Positions 10,679 to 23,420 of a stretch of 64,000 nucleotides of DNA are shown in pieces. Source of the stretch: Saccharum officinarum. Lineage: Eukaryota; Streptophyta; Magnoliopsida; Poales; Poaceae. Every line of letters starts with the position of its first letter. The stretch's first letter is position 1. A program made the position numbers and the translations under genes. The DNA lies in contig CM036168.1 of assembly GCA_020631735.1 (NCBI GenBank), positions 102,258,036-102,322,035 on the forward strand. The letters run 5' to 3'. Under the pieces are notes generated by a model. It saw only the letters and a program-made list of their open reading frames with translations, was not told the DNA's origin and did not search any database.

Positions 10679-13600
10679 CAGTGGCGGAGCTTGAGACAAA
10701 TTAAAGGGGGGGCGAATTTGAAAAAAAACCAGTGAACAGTAATTGACGCAAGAAATGAACTGGCAATGCATATAATATCATTAATATATACATTCGTACT
10801 TATATTATATATATTTATAATTAGTCACATATTCATACCACACGGTTGTATAGATATATATTTAGCGCCCTGGTTATCACCAAAATACAATTGACCATAG
10901 GCGCTGTTAGACAAAAGACAAGACACCAAAATAGAAATCAGACATAGGATCTCGCTACTAGAGGTCTGCTCTTCTTTTCTTCAGATTTTTGAAATCTCTT
11001 ATTATATCATAATAGGTATAGTCTCCTGCAATTTCACCTTTGATCTGAACTAGCAAGCTGTTGGCAAGGTAAAGATCTTCCATCTTGTTGCGCAATCTTG
11101 TCTTGGTGATCTTCAAAATAGAGAAAACACGTTCAGCAGTAGCTGTTGAAACAGGGAGAGTCACAAGCAACCGGATCAATCTATCAACCATGTTCCAGAC
11201 TCTATGACGCTTTGTCCCAACAAAGATTTGACAAAGCTGCATTAAGGTTTCAATATTCTTCATATCTTCAGCACTAGAAGCATCAACCTTAAAATGGTTT
11301 AGCTGACGTTCTAATGCAATCATTTCTTGTTGATTGAAATCCATTGGGTAGTACTTCTCAACCAATCTGCAAATCTCCTTTGCTTGGAAAGATAAAAATC
11401 CATTTTTTGGTATGAGTGTGGCACTGATGGTCAAAAGATCCGTCACCTTCTCATTGAACTTCAAATTTAATTCAGCCATCTGAGTGTCGATTGTTACCCG
11501 GAATATCTCCACTCGGAAGTAACGTTCCCTAGTAAAGTGTTCAGGTTGACGACGAGCACGACCACCACGCAAAATGTAGGTCCCTTCCATATCTGGAACT
11601 TCAATGCCATGATCCATGCAAAATTCAACAACCTTGCAAAAAAAGGCTTCCCATCCATCATCAGATCTCATTTCCTCAAGTAGAACTTTTGTGGTGTGCA
11701 CAAGGCGAATAGCATTTACTATGTCTTGTGATTTCTTCTGTAATGCTTGACCAAGTTGCTCAGTTGTTTCCAATATTTCCCTCATCATACATAGGATAAA
11801 CACAAACTCAAACGATGTCAAATACTTGAAGGCAGTATCTCCATCGGCACGGATTGCACCAGCTGTTGAATCGACGGCTAAATTTTGTAGAACTGAACTT
11901 ACTGGATTGAACATGTCCATAAGACTAGAAACTGAGCCTAAGTGAGACCCCCACCTAGTATCTCCAGTACGTTTCAACGAGCGGATTTGATTTGCTCCTA
12001 TACCAGTCTCGAGCTCATCAATTGCTAGCAAATGTGCTAATTCAACCATTTGGGCATCATGGAGTTCATCATGACGCTTTGATGATGAGTCAACCGTGTT
12101 TATAATAAAGAGAAGATGCTGAAAAAACTGGGTAACAGGAACCACATCCTTGGCTGCAGCAACAAGAGCAAGTTGCAAGCGATGTGCGTAGCAATGAACA
12201 TAATATGCATATGGACATTCTCTGAGAAAAAGTGTTTACAGTCCATTTAACTCCCCTTTCATATTGCTCGCACCATCGTAACCTTGGCCACGAAGGTTCT
12301 GGATATGAAATCCATACTTGGATAGTACAGAACACAATTCATCCTTTAGTGTGAGTGCTTTGGTGTTCTTTACATGTATCAAGTCAAAGAACCGTTCTTG
12401 CAAAACACCATCTTTGTCAATAAATCTGAAAACAAGTGCTATTTGCTCTCTTTTTGCCACATCACATGTTTCATCCACAAGAATAGAGAACTTAACATTG
12501 CCAATTTCATCAAGGATTTGCTTCCTAATTTTTGTTGCAAAAATACTTAGAATCTCCTTCTGAATATCTGGTGACGTGTACTTGCAACTATATGGAGCAT
12601 TCTCTAAAACAACATTTGCAATTTCAGGATTAAACTCTGCAAGAAGTTTGATCAGTTCAACAAAGTTACCTCTGTTTCTTGACTGAGGTGTCTCATCGTG
12701 CCCTCTCAAAGCACAAGACTGCAATGTTAGCCATTTAACAGCTGCAATTGATGTTCTTAGACGTAGACGGTTTCTTTCCTTCTCCCTATCACTTGCCACT
12801 TCAATAATATTGGCTATATGGTTTGGCTGATTCAGTATAGCTTGACATTCTCTCACTGTATTGTTGTGCTGTGAACAAGGTGTAGATCCTACATGAACTA
12901 AGAATGAACACTTTTTCCCATCATTAACTTTCTTATAGTTATCAAAACCTTGAGCTGTAAAGACATCAAAACCACCTCTCTTCTTTATATTTTTGCTGCA
13001 AAGAAAGCAAAAAAACAGTATGCATGGCCACTCATCACATAATACTCTAACCAAGATGGAAATTGGCTGAACCAAATATAATTGAAACGACGGCGATTTC
13101 CAGGGGTCCAAAAGGCTTGTATTTCTTCAATAATGGTTGCATAGGACCTAACTGCAGGTATGCTCGTCGCACTTCATCTCTCTGATCAACTGGATATTGC
13201 TAAATTTGTGGACGCAATGCAGGATCTCGCTCCAAAAATTCAATGCCTCAAAATATGACATGTTCATTTGTTTGATTTTCTTCTTCATCTTCTGCTACTG
13301 GTGGTTCTGCTTGTGCTTCTTCTGGTACTTGTACTGCCCCTTCATCTTCATCTAACTATTTGCAGCTTCTTGTTGTTGTTGTTCTGCATCTTCTTGTCTT
13401 TTAGGCTCCAGTTCATCTAACTGAGGTGCTGCTGCTCCTTGTTCTTGCCTCTGTTGTTCCAAATCACCTATCTGAAGTATTGGAAGAGCATCAAGTGGAT
13501 CTTCCCCTTCTCCTTCTCCTTCTCCTTCTCCATCCCCTTCCCCTTCCCCAAGAGAAGATTCATCTCTTTTTCTTTTGAAGAAGGAATGGAGATTTTTTAG

Positions 13601-14062
13601 ACGCACCATGACTACCTAATTAACAAATAATTTCTAGTCAATTTGATTGGATCTACGCATCTAGCAAAATCATACCAAACTACCTGGGAAAAATTAGGGT
13701 AGGGAAAGAAAGAGATTTGGGATCGAACTAACCTGTAGCAACTTGCAAGCCAGCAAGGAGTAAGCTGAAGTGTCGAATGCTTCTACATCATCCAATCCAA
13801 GGGAGCGGAATGCCATAGTGGCGCTGTCGCCGGTCACCGCTCGAGCACGGAGTGTAGTGCAAGCTACGAGCCAGATGCTAGGAGATGCGAGCCGCGAGTG
13901 GAGTACGCCATGCGGCCGTGACGCGGAGTCGCGGCTTCGTCCCTCCTCCTGCCTACCACGTGATGAGTACCAAAATGGGTTGGTGGCTATTGGGCCTTAA
14001 GAAATTGTTGCCAGGCAAGGAGGGCAGGAGCCCAGCTTCGCCTCCAAAGAGCTCCGCCCGTG
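10679..14062 (-). mobile_element. hAT transposon, 3384 bp, TSD TCCACTAC
   Basis: The 8-bp target duplication TCCACTAC lies at 10671..10678 and 14063..14070. The terminal inverted repeats are CAGTGGCGGAGCT on the left and, inverted, CACGGGCGGAGCT on the right. CAGTGGCGGAGC ends with an 8-bp duplication are typical of plant hAT elements coding for TTF-type zinc finger/hAT-dimerisation transposases. The transposase is read from the minus strand. The insertion is in the 5' LTR of the Tat element and so is younger than it. Confidence 0.92.
10958..13609 (-). pseudogene. hAT transposase (TTF zinc finger / hAT dimerisation, ZMYM1-like), nearly intact
   Basis: The protein would cut and paste the hAT element in the nucleus. 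From the start at 13609 come a basic N-terminus (M-V-R-L-K-N-L-H-S-F-F-K-R-K), a low-complexity Glu/Gly and Gln-rich stretch, then decayed sequence at 13120..13350. Next is a TTF-type segment (Y-K-P-F-G-P, then RRFNYIWFSQFPSWLEY) that needs a frame change near 13100. After it come the catalytic-core section (S-I-L-V-D-E-T-C-D-V-A, G-Q-G-Y-D-G-A-S-N-M), conserved Y-V-H-C-Y-A-H-R-L, and a C-terminal hAT dimerisation domain with LPVSTATAERVFSILK. One in-frame TAA at 12236..12238, probably from CAA, splits the two long reading frames at 13111..12236 and 12235..10958; both are otherwise in the same frame. Loss is limited to this stop, the frameshift and the damaged N-terminal linker, so the copy is young compared with its host element. 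Confidence 0.85.
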
Positions 14063-14237
14063 TCCACTACAGCACTCCGGGTGTTCCGTCGTCCCGTCAT
14101 CAACATCGCCACAACGCCCAAGGGATGGCCGGCACGCACCGGGGCATGTCACCACAGCAACACCGACAGTGCTCGCTTTGCCTTCTCCTCCAAGGCACCT
14201 CCTAAGGTTTGTTGTAAGCCTTATCCTCCCCTTGAGT

Positions 14238-14247
14238 CTATAAAAGG
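14238..14247 (+). promoter_or_regulatory. TATA box in the Tat 5' LTR
   Basis: CTATAAAAGG stands about 345 bases before the LTR end, a usual place for the core promoter at the U3/R border. It lies to the right of the hAT insertion, so upstream enhancer sequence is now 3.4 kb further away. Confidence 0.6.
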
Positions 14248-14593
14248 GGAGGGCAAGGAGCTCTCCAAGGGGGGACGACGGACAACAGAGGACGGAAAAA
14301 CAAGACAGACATCTCCCACACTTCTGAGATCAACATCTCAAGCGACACTCCATTGTATTCTTTCTTTGAGACTTGGGACCAGCTCCCTCTCTCACGGCTT
14401 GTAACCCCTACATAAGCACTTAGGTACAAGGAAATACCATACTCTCCTTTCCTCGCTAGACGTAGGGCCTTCTTTTGCCCAAACCAGGATAAACCCCCCG
14501 TGTATTCTCTTTGCATCACCATCTGAAGTAGGAAACATGTAGCACAAATTTACTCATTGGCTTAGGGCCCTCCTAGGTCCTAACACCGACAGT

Positions 14594-14611
14594 TGGCACG
14601 CCAGGTAGGGG
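14594..14611 (+). promoter_or_regulatory. Primer-binding site of the Tat element
   Basis: TGGCACGCCAGGTAGGGG starts two bases after the LTR end, where reverse transcription is primed by a tRNA 3' end. I do not assign the tRNA. Confidence 0.65.
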
Positions 14612-14651
14612 GCCGCTACGTGTCAATATCGTTTTCCTATCATTTCTCCGG

Positions 14652-15634
14652 ATGGTTGACTCCGAACATCAGCTTCCTCTCGCTACGGTGATCTGGTTTG
14701 GGAGCTTGGAGTTCATGTCTCTTGGCTACGGCTATGACATGGTCCTCCTCCCGTCTAGACACCCAACTGACCACGACTACGAGCTCTTCTAGCGTGGGGG
14801 AGCGCTACGTCGGTATCACCATTCCCACCAGGCTTGAACAGCCAGGCGACAGCATACCCGGTGTAGTCGTCGTCATCATCGTCCCGAGGAGGGCGATACA
14901 ACGTTCTGTCCCGGCGCCCCTCAGTCAGACCCCCACGTAGCGTCTCTCGTTGAGGACCTATGTGGGATGAGCCTGGCCATGAATGAGACGCCGGGGAGGC
15001 ATCTCGTCATCCCACCAATCGCTGCGGCTCCTCCGGTCTGATCAAGAGCAGTCTCTCTGACGGCAGGGTCAATGCCGCTATGGACTTTTCCTTATGGGCT
15101 AAACACGGTTGCCCAGCAATACGCTTCCTCCGTAAGCGCTAGCATGCACATCTACGAAGAATTCCCTGGGCACCATCCACGTTCTTCCCTCAACTTCGTA
15201 GCATCAATGCCAGCTTCCAAGTACCAGGACTATGCGGAGAGCCATGGAACGGAGCACCGCGCGATCACTTCTAGCCGCTACGACGCTAGAAATCGATGAC
15301 CTCACATGCACCCATCGTATTACTATTTTGGTGCCCCAGACTCTGACTCTGCCGATAACAGCTATGATTCGACCCACAAGTGCTTCCATGTCAATGGGGC
15401 CATCGCGTTGGATTCGAAAGTCGAGGCGACCGTTGGAGGAGGGAACACCACGCCACCTCACGTTGAGTCCCCCGACGCACGGAATGAGGCCCTATTTCTA
15501 GGTGTGGACCAAGGAGCACAACTTGAGCAGATCCAGGAATTACAAGCCATGCTCAACGAGGAATGAGAAAACTTGCACCTACTTCAGCAAACCCTCGAGC
15601 AGGAGCGCACGGCGCACGTACGTGGCAGAGAGCT

Positions 15635-15672
<38 letters not shown>

Positions 15673-17107
15673 CGTGACGTCCATCGTCGCATCGTCGAGG
15701 ATCGGACGGGCGAACCCCCAGTCTTCAACCGAGCCAGCCAGAACGTTGTCGCCGCCGCCATGCTTCTCCGCAATATGCCTGAGCTATCTACCCCTGAGGC
15801 CTGTCAGGCCCGCGACGAGATTTGAGGTCTCCTCGAGGATGCGGCCATGCAGCAAGCTGAGAGCTCAGCCTTGAGGCACCGTGGGTTTACATTGGAGCAG
15901 CCTATGAGGCCCTCCCAATAGGAGAAAGAGGCCTTGATTCATCCCAAGCCCGCACCATGGTGGGACAAAGCGGCCTCTGTCTGTGACCGCGTCGTCGACA
16001 ATCACGAGCCCCGAGATGCCTGTGATGACATCAACGAGCGTCGTAGACGTAGAAGCGATGACGGTGCATCTCGAGGCTACCACGTGCATAGGGGCAGACA
16101 TTATGATAGCTCTGAAGATCACAGTCCATCTCCCGAGCCACCGGGCCCTCGAGTCTTTAGTAAGGCCATTTGTAGGACCCAACTTCTGATCTGATTTTGC
16201 CCCCCGACGATTCTCGCCAAGTATAACGGCGAGACCAAACCCAAATTTTTGGCTCGCTGATTTCCGCTTGGCTTGTCAGTTGGGAGGGGCCACTGACGAC
16301 CGCGTCATTATCCGATAGCTCCCCCTGTTCCTATCGGACACCGCTCGAGCGTGGCTGGAGGACCTCCCGCCTAGACAGATCCACAACTGGAATGACCTTG
16401 TGAGAGTGTTCAAAGGGAACTTCAAGGGGACCTACATGTGTCCAGGTAACTCTTGGGACCTCAGGAGTTGCAGACAGAAGCCGGATGAGTCTCTCTGTGA
16501 CTATATCTGGTGTTTCTCTAAACAACGCGCCGAGCTTCCCAATATCACCGACTCTGACGTCATCATGGCCTTTCTCTCCGGGACCACCTGCAAAGAGCTG
16601 GTCCGAGAATTGGGTCACAACACCCCCATCACTGCCAACGAATTAATGGACATCGTCACCAACTACACCACCGGCGAGGAGGCGGTCGGTGCCATCTTTG
16701 GCGGTTACCAGGACAAAGGGAAGCCAAGGACGAGGAACCTTAGGGATCCAATCGAGGCGCCAAAAGGAGCAACAGGAAGAAGAAAAATCATCAGGGCAAG
16801 CGTGAAGCCACGACTGATGACCTTGTCGCTGCCACTGACCGCAAGAAGCCTCGAGGACCCCCTGGCGGGGGCATTTTCGATAAAATGCTCAAAGAATCAT
16901 GTCCCTACCACAAGGGACCTACGAACCACAACCTCGAGGACTGCCACATGCCGCAAGGGTACTTTGAAAGCTTAGGCATCAAGAATGATGACAAGAAGAA
17001 AGACCCCAAGGAGAAGGATGACGATAAGGACGAGGGGTTTCCCGAGATCCATGACTGCTTCATGATATACGGGGGACCCTCAATGCGTCTCTCAGCGTGC
17101 CAGCGCA
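14652..17107 (+). pseudogene. Gag polyprotein of the Tat element, broken
   Basis: Gag would form the virus-like particle in the cytoplasm. The N-terminal part starts at ATG 14652, soon after the primer-binding site, and meets a TAG within about 50 codons. Later pieces include a Glu/Arg-rich coiled-coil region at about 15500..15830 and the capsid-like retrotransposon gag domain at about 16200..16720 (A-R-A-W-L-E-D-L-P, then F-K-G-T-Y, then Q-K-P-D-E-S-L-C-D-Y-I, then F-S-K-Q-R-A-E-L-P). A basic region and a H-K-G-P-T-N-H-N-L-E-D-C-H stretch, which may be a degenerate zinc knuckle, follow. Several stops and frame changes separate the pieces. A (GA)n run at 15636..15670 is translated as repeated Arg-Glu. 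Confidence 0.75.
15636..15670 (+). repeat. (GA)n microsatellite inside gag
   Basis: About 17 GA dinucleotides in a row, in the coiled-coil-coding part of gag. Confidence 0.95.
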
Positions 17108-17171
17108 AGCGAGAGCGTAGAGAGGTCTTCTCCGTGCAGTTGGCGACCCCCTCTTCCTTGTCTGGTCCGAC

Positions 17172-20100
17172 ATGGCCATCACTTTCGATCGAGATGACCA
17201 TCTGGACTACGTCTCCAATCCCGGAGTCTACCCGCTCGTCGTCGATCCCATCATTGCCAACACGCGTCTCACCAAGGTGCTCATGGACAGTGGTAGCATC
17301 CTCAACATTATCTACGCCCAGACCCGTGACCTCCTGGGAATCAAAAGGATGCACCTCTAACCCAGCGTCGGGGGCTTCCATGGAGTTGTGTCGGGGAAAT
17401 GAGCAGAGCCCGTTGGGCGGATTGACCTATCCGTCTGTTTTGGTACCCCCTCCAACTTCAGGAAGGAGACCCTCACTTTCGAGGTGATTGGGTTCCACGG
17501 GACCTTCCATGCCATTCTTGGGCGCCCCTGCTACGCCAAATTCATGGCAGTTCCCAACTACACCTACCTTAAGCTTAAAATTGTAACACCCCTGGGTGTT
17601 AAGCATGCATTCACATCCCAAATCATGATCATTAGCATTGCATGCATGTTCACCACTATATGGCAATTTAAGTTGGAATTAATTAAATTGTGAAAACACA
17701 TGTTTAAACCCTAAATTAGTAAAATTTCTAGCTAAGAGTGGTAAAAATTTGTTGAGCTATAACTCTAAATGACTTAGAAGTAATTAACATGATTTTTGGA
17801 GCAATTTTTGTATTCAAAATCTCCCCAAATTTTGCTTTTAAAAATATTCCAGAAAAATAAGTTTTTATTTAAAATTTGGACTTTAAATCACTAATTCAAA
17901 ATCTATTTAGAATTTTGAAAAGTGCCCTAAATGAAAGTTGTAGAGAATTAAATTTTGAACAACTTTTGTTTTGGGGGCAACTTGTGAAAATGCCTTTTTC
18001 ATCTTCAAAATTTAAATTTGAATCAAATTATAAAAGTCTAAAATTTTATTTAGAAAAGAAAAACGATTTCTTACCTTAACGGGCCGCCGCCCCACTTCCG
18101 GCCCAACGGCCAAAGCCGGCCGTGTCCGCGTTCGTCTCCGCCCGCGCTCTCGTCAGCGCTTGCCCGCGCCAACGCAACCGACCGCGTTAGGGCGTGCTCG
18201 CCGCGTGGACGCCGCTCGACGTCGCCGGCGTACGGGTGGCGCCTCGACGGGTTCCACCTCCTCATCCGTGCCTTAAGCAGCCGCAGCGCCAACTCCACTT
18301 CACCTACCTCCCTCCATTCTGCCTCTCTCGGCCTCGTGCGAGCCGCAGCGACCGCCGCTCCCGTCTCCTCGCGTCCGCCGCAGCTTCACCGTCGGCTAAC
18401 GCCGCTGTTCCCGCTCAACGGCCACATCTCCCTCCGATTCGTCTTGCCACCCACTCCGTCACCTCCTCCTCTCCTCCGAACGGGCCACTGTGTGCCTTGC
18501 TCGTTGACGGTAAGGCTCAATCGAGCTCCTTCCCGCACGCGCCACCGAGCCGGGCCGCCGAGCTCGCGCTCCACCACCGACACCCTCGCTCTCTCTTTCT
18601 CCCCTTGCATCGCACTACCGTGTTCGCCATCCCTTCACGAAAACTGTGCGCCCTCCAGATAGCAGCTCAGGGACGGGGGTTAGCCGTTGGCCGACGGCGA
18701 CCGCCGCGCTCCCACGACGTCGGGGATGCCGACACCCCGTGGCCACGCCCCGCTCCCCCTCTCTGTTCGCTGGGTCGAGACGGCCTTGGGCCGGAGCCCA
18801 AGCCGGGCCGACTCGCCTGCCTTCCCCGCGCGCGCGCTCGGGCCGAAAGTCGTAGCCGTCCGGTTGAATTCACTGGGCCGGCCCGTTGTCAATAAGAAAA
18901 ATTGGTTTTTCGTTTTTCTTTTATTATTTGAGAAAGAAATACTTTGGAAAATGTTTGTGTAATTATTTTAGCTCCAAAAATTATGAAACAAATTTTGTAG
19001 TGTTTCTTATGAGTAGATCTACAGTTTAAAAATGTTGCATGTCAAGTTTGAAATACTTTTCTGTAGGTTATCCTTACCCGTTTAATTACATGTTACTCTA
19101 GTACAGGTGCAAATGTAGTTGACAGGTTAATAAAGATTTAACTTGATGCAAAGCTTTTGGAAAGATTCTTTAAATGCTAAAAATGTCTTTTTTGCAATTG
19201 AGTCAGCTACCCCACCATAAAGCCTGTCATGATCCTTGGTGTCTTTTATTTTTGGTTATATCGGGTAAGTCTAGCTGAGTACCTTCTCGTACTCAGGGCT
19301 TTGTTCCCACTTGTTGCAGATGGGCAGATGTATTATGGCTACTGTATCGACTGCCTTTATCCTGCGATGGGAGAAGCTTAGAACCATGGGCAATGGTCAT
19401 TCACTACGTCTCGTCTGATGCTTTGGTTGGAAATGATCCTGAGCTGGCACTTTATTTCAAACTCTGTGTGAGTGCGTGGTTTGAACTAAATGCTTCCGCT
19501 ACTTCTATTTGAAACTGGTTTGTAATAACTATGTTTAAACTCCGATGTATTTGTGACGCAAACTTTTATATAACTTGTGATGGTGACCGCTGAACTTATT
19601 ACGATCTTGGCTGGTATGTAAGTTGGTTTGAAATCTGTCGTGATTTCATGGACTACCGGGTTATACGGGCTTAAGTTTGCTAAATCTTCTGCTCCGTGGA
19701 TGATTTTCTTACTTAATCTCGTATAATTGGTCGGTTCTGTTACAAAAATGTCAGGCCCCAAGGGTGTCATCACCATCGGACCCTCCTATGAACACGCCTA
19801 CGAGTGTGACGTATAGTGCGTCGAGCATGAAGAAGCTGTTTTGGAGTCAGCAACCTTGGCAGCAGACCTCGACGGTTTGGCCAAGGATATCTCCGACCCC
19901 AAACGCCATCCCGGCAACTTTGAACCCACGGAAGACGTCTAGCTCGTACCCCTCGACCCTGCCAGTTCGGACAGGAGGACATTGAAGGTCAGCGCCACCC
20001 TCGATCCCAAATAGGAAGTCATGCTTGTCGACTTTCTCCATGCAAATGTCGACATATTCGCGTGGAGTCCCTCGGATATGCTGAGCATACCCAGGGAAGT

Positions 20101-23100
20101 CGTTGACCATGCCTTGGAGATCTGGGTCGGCTCCAGGCCGGTGAAACAACGCTTGCACCGCTTCAACGAGGAAAAGCGCAAGGTCATCGGTGAGGAGATC
20201 CACAAGCTTTTGGAGGCCGGATTCATCAAGGAGGTTCATCATCCCGAGTGGTTAGCTAACCCTATATTAGTTAAGGAAAGGAATAGAAAATGGAGGATGT
20301 GTGCAGACTATACTAGTTTAAATAAAGCATGTCCAAAAGTCCCTTTTCCTTTGCCATGCATTGATCAAATCGTTGATTCCACTGTGGGATGTGAGACTCT
20401 ATCGTTCCTAGATGCGTATTCCAGCTACCACCAGATTAAAATGAAGGAGTCTGACTAGCTCGTGACTTCATTCATCACCCCGTTCGACATATATTGCTAC
20501 GTTACTATGCCCTTCAGTCTACGAAACACAGGGGCTACGTACCAACGATGCATGCAACACATTTTTGGAGAACACATCGGGCCAACCGTTGAGGCTTATG
20601 TCGACGACATCGTGGTCAAAACCAAGACGGTCAACAACTTGGTTAACAACCTCGATGTCGTGTTCAAATGCCTTAAGGCGAAGAACATTAGGCTCAACCC
20701 CGAGAAGTACGTTTTCGGCATTCCTCGAGGCTTGCTCTTAAGGTTCATCGTTTCCGAGCATGGCATCGAGGCCAACCCAGAAAAAATTGCTACAATCACC
20801 AAAATGGGCCCTATCCGAGATTTAAAGGGCGTGCAGAGGATCACGGGCTGCCTTGCGGCCCTCAGTCGCTTCATCTTGCGCCTCGGCGAGAAGGCGCTCC
20901 CTCTGTATCGTCTCCTAAAGAAATCAAAACATTTTTTGTGGACCTCCGAGGCTGAAGAAGCCCTTACTAGGCTCAAGGAAACACTGTCCAAACCTCCGAT
21001 ACTCGTCCCTCTGGCTGTAGGAGAATCTCTCCTACTTTATGTCGCCACGATGACACAAGTGGTCAGCACGGCCATAGTCATCAAGAGGGTGAAAGAAGGT
21101 CACGCGTTGCTTGTTCAGAGACCAGTATACTTCGTTAGTGAGGTACTCTTGAACACCAAGGTTCGCTACCTGCAGATCTAGAAGTTGTTGTACGCCATCA
21201 TGCTGACGTGACGCAAGCTCCAGCACTACTTCAAGGGCCACCTGGTGACCATGGTCTCTTCTTTCCCTCTGGGGGAGATAGTGCGGAACCGGGAAGCCTC
21301 GGGAAGGATAGCTAAGTGGGCGGTCGAGCTTATGGGCGAAACCCTCTCATATGCGTCGCGCAAAGCCATCAAATCCCAGGTGCTAGCGGATTTTTTAGCA
21401 GAATGGACCGACACCCAACTACCTCTTGTTCAAATTTAGGCCGAGCTGTGGACCATGTACTTTGACGGGTCGATGACCAAAATGGGAGTGGACGCGGGCT
21501 TGCTCTTCATCTCGCCCCTCGGAGTTCACATGCGTTACGTGATCCGTCTCCACTTCGTAGCCTCCAACAACATAGCTGAGTACGAGGCCCTTGTTATCGG
21601 CTTGCGTATCGCCATCGAGCTCAGGGTTTGACACCTCAAGGTTCGTGGGGATTCCCAACTCATGGTTGACCAGGTCATAAAGGATTCAAGCAGCCGCGAT
21701 CCCAAAATGGAAACCTACTGCAAGGAGGTGCGGCGCTTTGAGGACAAATTCTACAGCCTCGAGCTCAATCATGTTGCGCGCAGATATAATGAGGCATCGA
21801 CGAACTCACAAAAATCATGTCTAATCAAGCCACGGTTCCACCCGACGTCTTCTCAAGGGTCTTCATGAACCTTCCGTCGACGCCAGGATGATTGAAGGGG
21901 TCAACGGTCCATTGCCCGACCCCCACCCGAGGCAGAAGCCCCCTCGATCGGGGCTGACATCATGCAAACATAAGGCTCGACCCTACAAACCGACCTCAAG
22001 CCCGACTGGCGCACTCCATACCTCGACTGTCTCACTCGAGGGGAGCTCCCCTTAGATAAGACCGAGGCTCAACGAATCGCTCACCAGGCCAAGACCTTTG
22101 TGATACATGGCGACGATAAGGAGCTTTATCGACGTAGCCCTACAGGCATCCTACACCGTTGTATCACAATCGAGGAAGGCAAGAACCTGCTCAAAGACCT
22201 ACACTCGGGGGCTTGCGGTCATCATGCGACACCGCGAACCCTGGTCAGAAACGCGTTCCGACAAGGTTTATATTGGCCAACCATAGTTTCTAACGCTATT
22301 AAGCTAGTACTACCCAAGGCAAACCCATCTCCCAGCTCATGCCCTGCAAACCATTCCCATCACATGGCCGTTCGTCGTTCAGGGGCTCGACTTGGTCAGA
22401 CCCCTGAAGAAAACAAATAGGGGCTTCACCCACCTGCTCATCGCCATTGACAAGTTTTCCAAGTGGATCGAGGCCTGCCCCATTACCAACGTCAGATCGA
22501 AGCAAGCCATGCTGTTCTTCACCGACATCATTCATCGCTTTGGGGGTTTCCAACTGCATCATCACGGACAACGAAACCCAGTTCACCGGTAAAAGGTTCT
22601 TGGAATTCTACGACGACCATCACATCCGCATGCTCTAGTCGGTCGTGGCTCACCCAAGGACAAATGGCCAAGTAGAACGTGCCAATGGCATGATCTTACA
22701 AGGTCTAAAGTTGAGAATCTTCAACAAATTGAACAAGCATGGCAAGAAATGGGCCGCTGAGCTCCCCTCGGTCCTGTCGAGCCTAAGAACAACACCAAGT
22801 TGAGCCATGGGGTTCGCTCCATTTTTCTTAGTCTATGGGTCTGAGGCTGTGCTCCCAACCTATATAGAGTATAGGTCCCCTAGGCTGAAAGCCTACAACG
22901 AGCAAAGCAATGATATCGCAAGAGAGAACGCCCTCGATTAGCTCGAGGAAGCTCGTGATATAGCCCTATTGCACTCTGCAAGGTATCAGCAGAATCTTCG
23001 ACGCTACCATGATAAACACGTTCGCAGACGAGATCTCAACGTCGGCAACTTGGTGCTTTGCCGAAGCCAAAGCAACAAAGGACGACATAAGCTTACCCCG

Positions 23101-23226
23101 CCATGGGAAGGATCGTACATCATCGAAGAAGTATTGAAGTCCGACACCTACAAGCTATCAAAAGAAAAGGGCAAAATCTTCACAAACGCATGGAACATCG
23201 AACAACTACGTCGCTTTTACCCCTAG
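17172..23226 (+). pseudogene. Pol polyprotein of the Tat element (PR-RT-RH-aRH-IN), interrupted
   Basis: Pol would supply protease, reverse transcriptase, RNase H and integrase. Protease: V-L-M-D-S-G-S-I-L-N-I near 17280. The frame is then cut by the solo LTR at 17582..19744 and resumes with G-V-I-T-I-G. RT: 20020..20830, with F-I-K-E-V, FLDAYSSYHQI and the catalytic Y-V-D-D at about 20600. A first RNase H region is poorly preserved (about 20930..21240). A second RNase H-like domain follows at 21430..21850 (Y-F-D-G-S, N-N-I-A-E-Y-E-A-L), as expected for Tat elements. Integrase: 22100..23226, with the His pair G-H-H-A but no Cys pair, the core residues D (A-I-D-K-F-S-K-W), D (T-D-N-E-T-Q-F) and E (N-G-Q-V-E-R-A-N-G), ending at stop 23224..23226. 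Many stops are single transitions of Gln, Glu or Arg codons. Confidence 0.85.
17582..19744 (+). mobile_element. Chromovirus solo LTR, 2163 bp, TSD AAAAT
   Basis: It begins TGTAACACCCC and ends TCTGTTACA, flanked on both sides by AAAAT (17577..17581 and 19745..19749). The host reading frame of pol continues across the duplication (Y-T-Y-L-K-L-K, then M-S-G-P-K-G-V-I-T). The sequence matches the LTR at 58164..62145 over long stretches: the AT-rich 17780..18060 part, a GC-rich block beginning GGGCCGC, and the section with GGTAAGTCTAGCTGAGTAC. A single LTR with an intact duplication is the usual product of recombination between the two LTRs of a full element. Confidence 0.92.
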
Positions 23227-23420
23227 AGCCTCGAGGCTTTGTGCCTTTGTTATTAATCGCATGAATAAATAAAGAGTACACCCATGTGCAAAAACATTCT
23301 TTCATGAAAAATAGGTAGGCCTGACCCTGCTTATAGCAAGGTCAAACTTCCCTCGGGGGCTAGAAAGGAGGGAACCCCTATGCCCCTAAAAAACTCGCTT
23401 TCCTTTTTTCAAAAGACTTT

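Larger units (their letters stand above)
10106..14591 (+). repeat. 5' LTR of the Tat element, split by a hAT insertion
   Basis: The LTR begins TGTCGG at 10106 and ends CCGACA at 14591, the inverted dinucleotide-type ends expected for an LTR. The primer-binding site follows at once. The first 44 bases match the start of the 3' LTR at 28985 closely. Removing the hAT element and one copy of its target duplication (together 10671..14062) leaves an LTR of about 1.1 kb. Confidence 0.85.

Noticed and set aside
18194..18962. Open frames on both strands in the solo LTR
   Set aside because: The same GC-rich LTR segment as at 58640..59480; no known domain.
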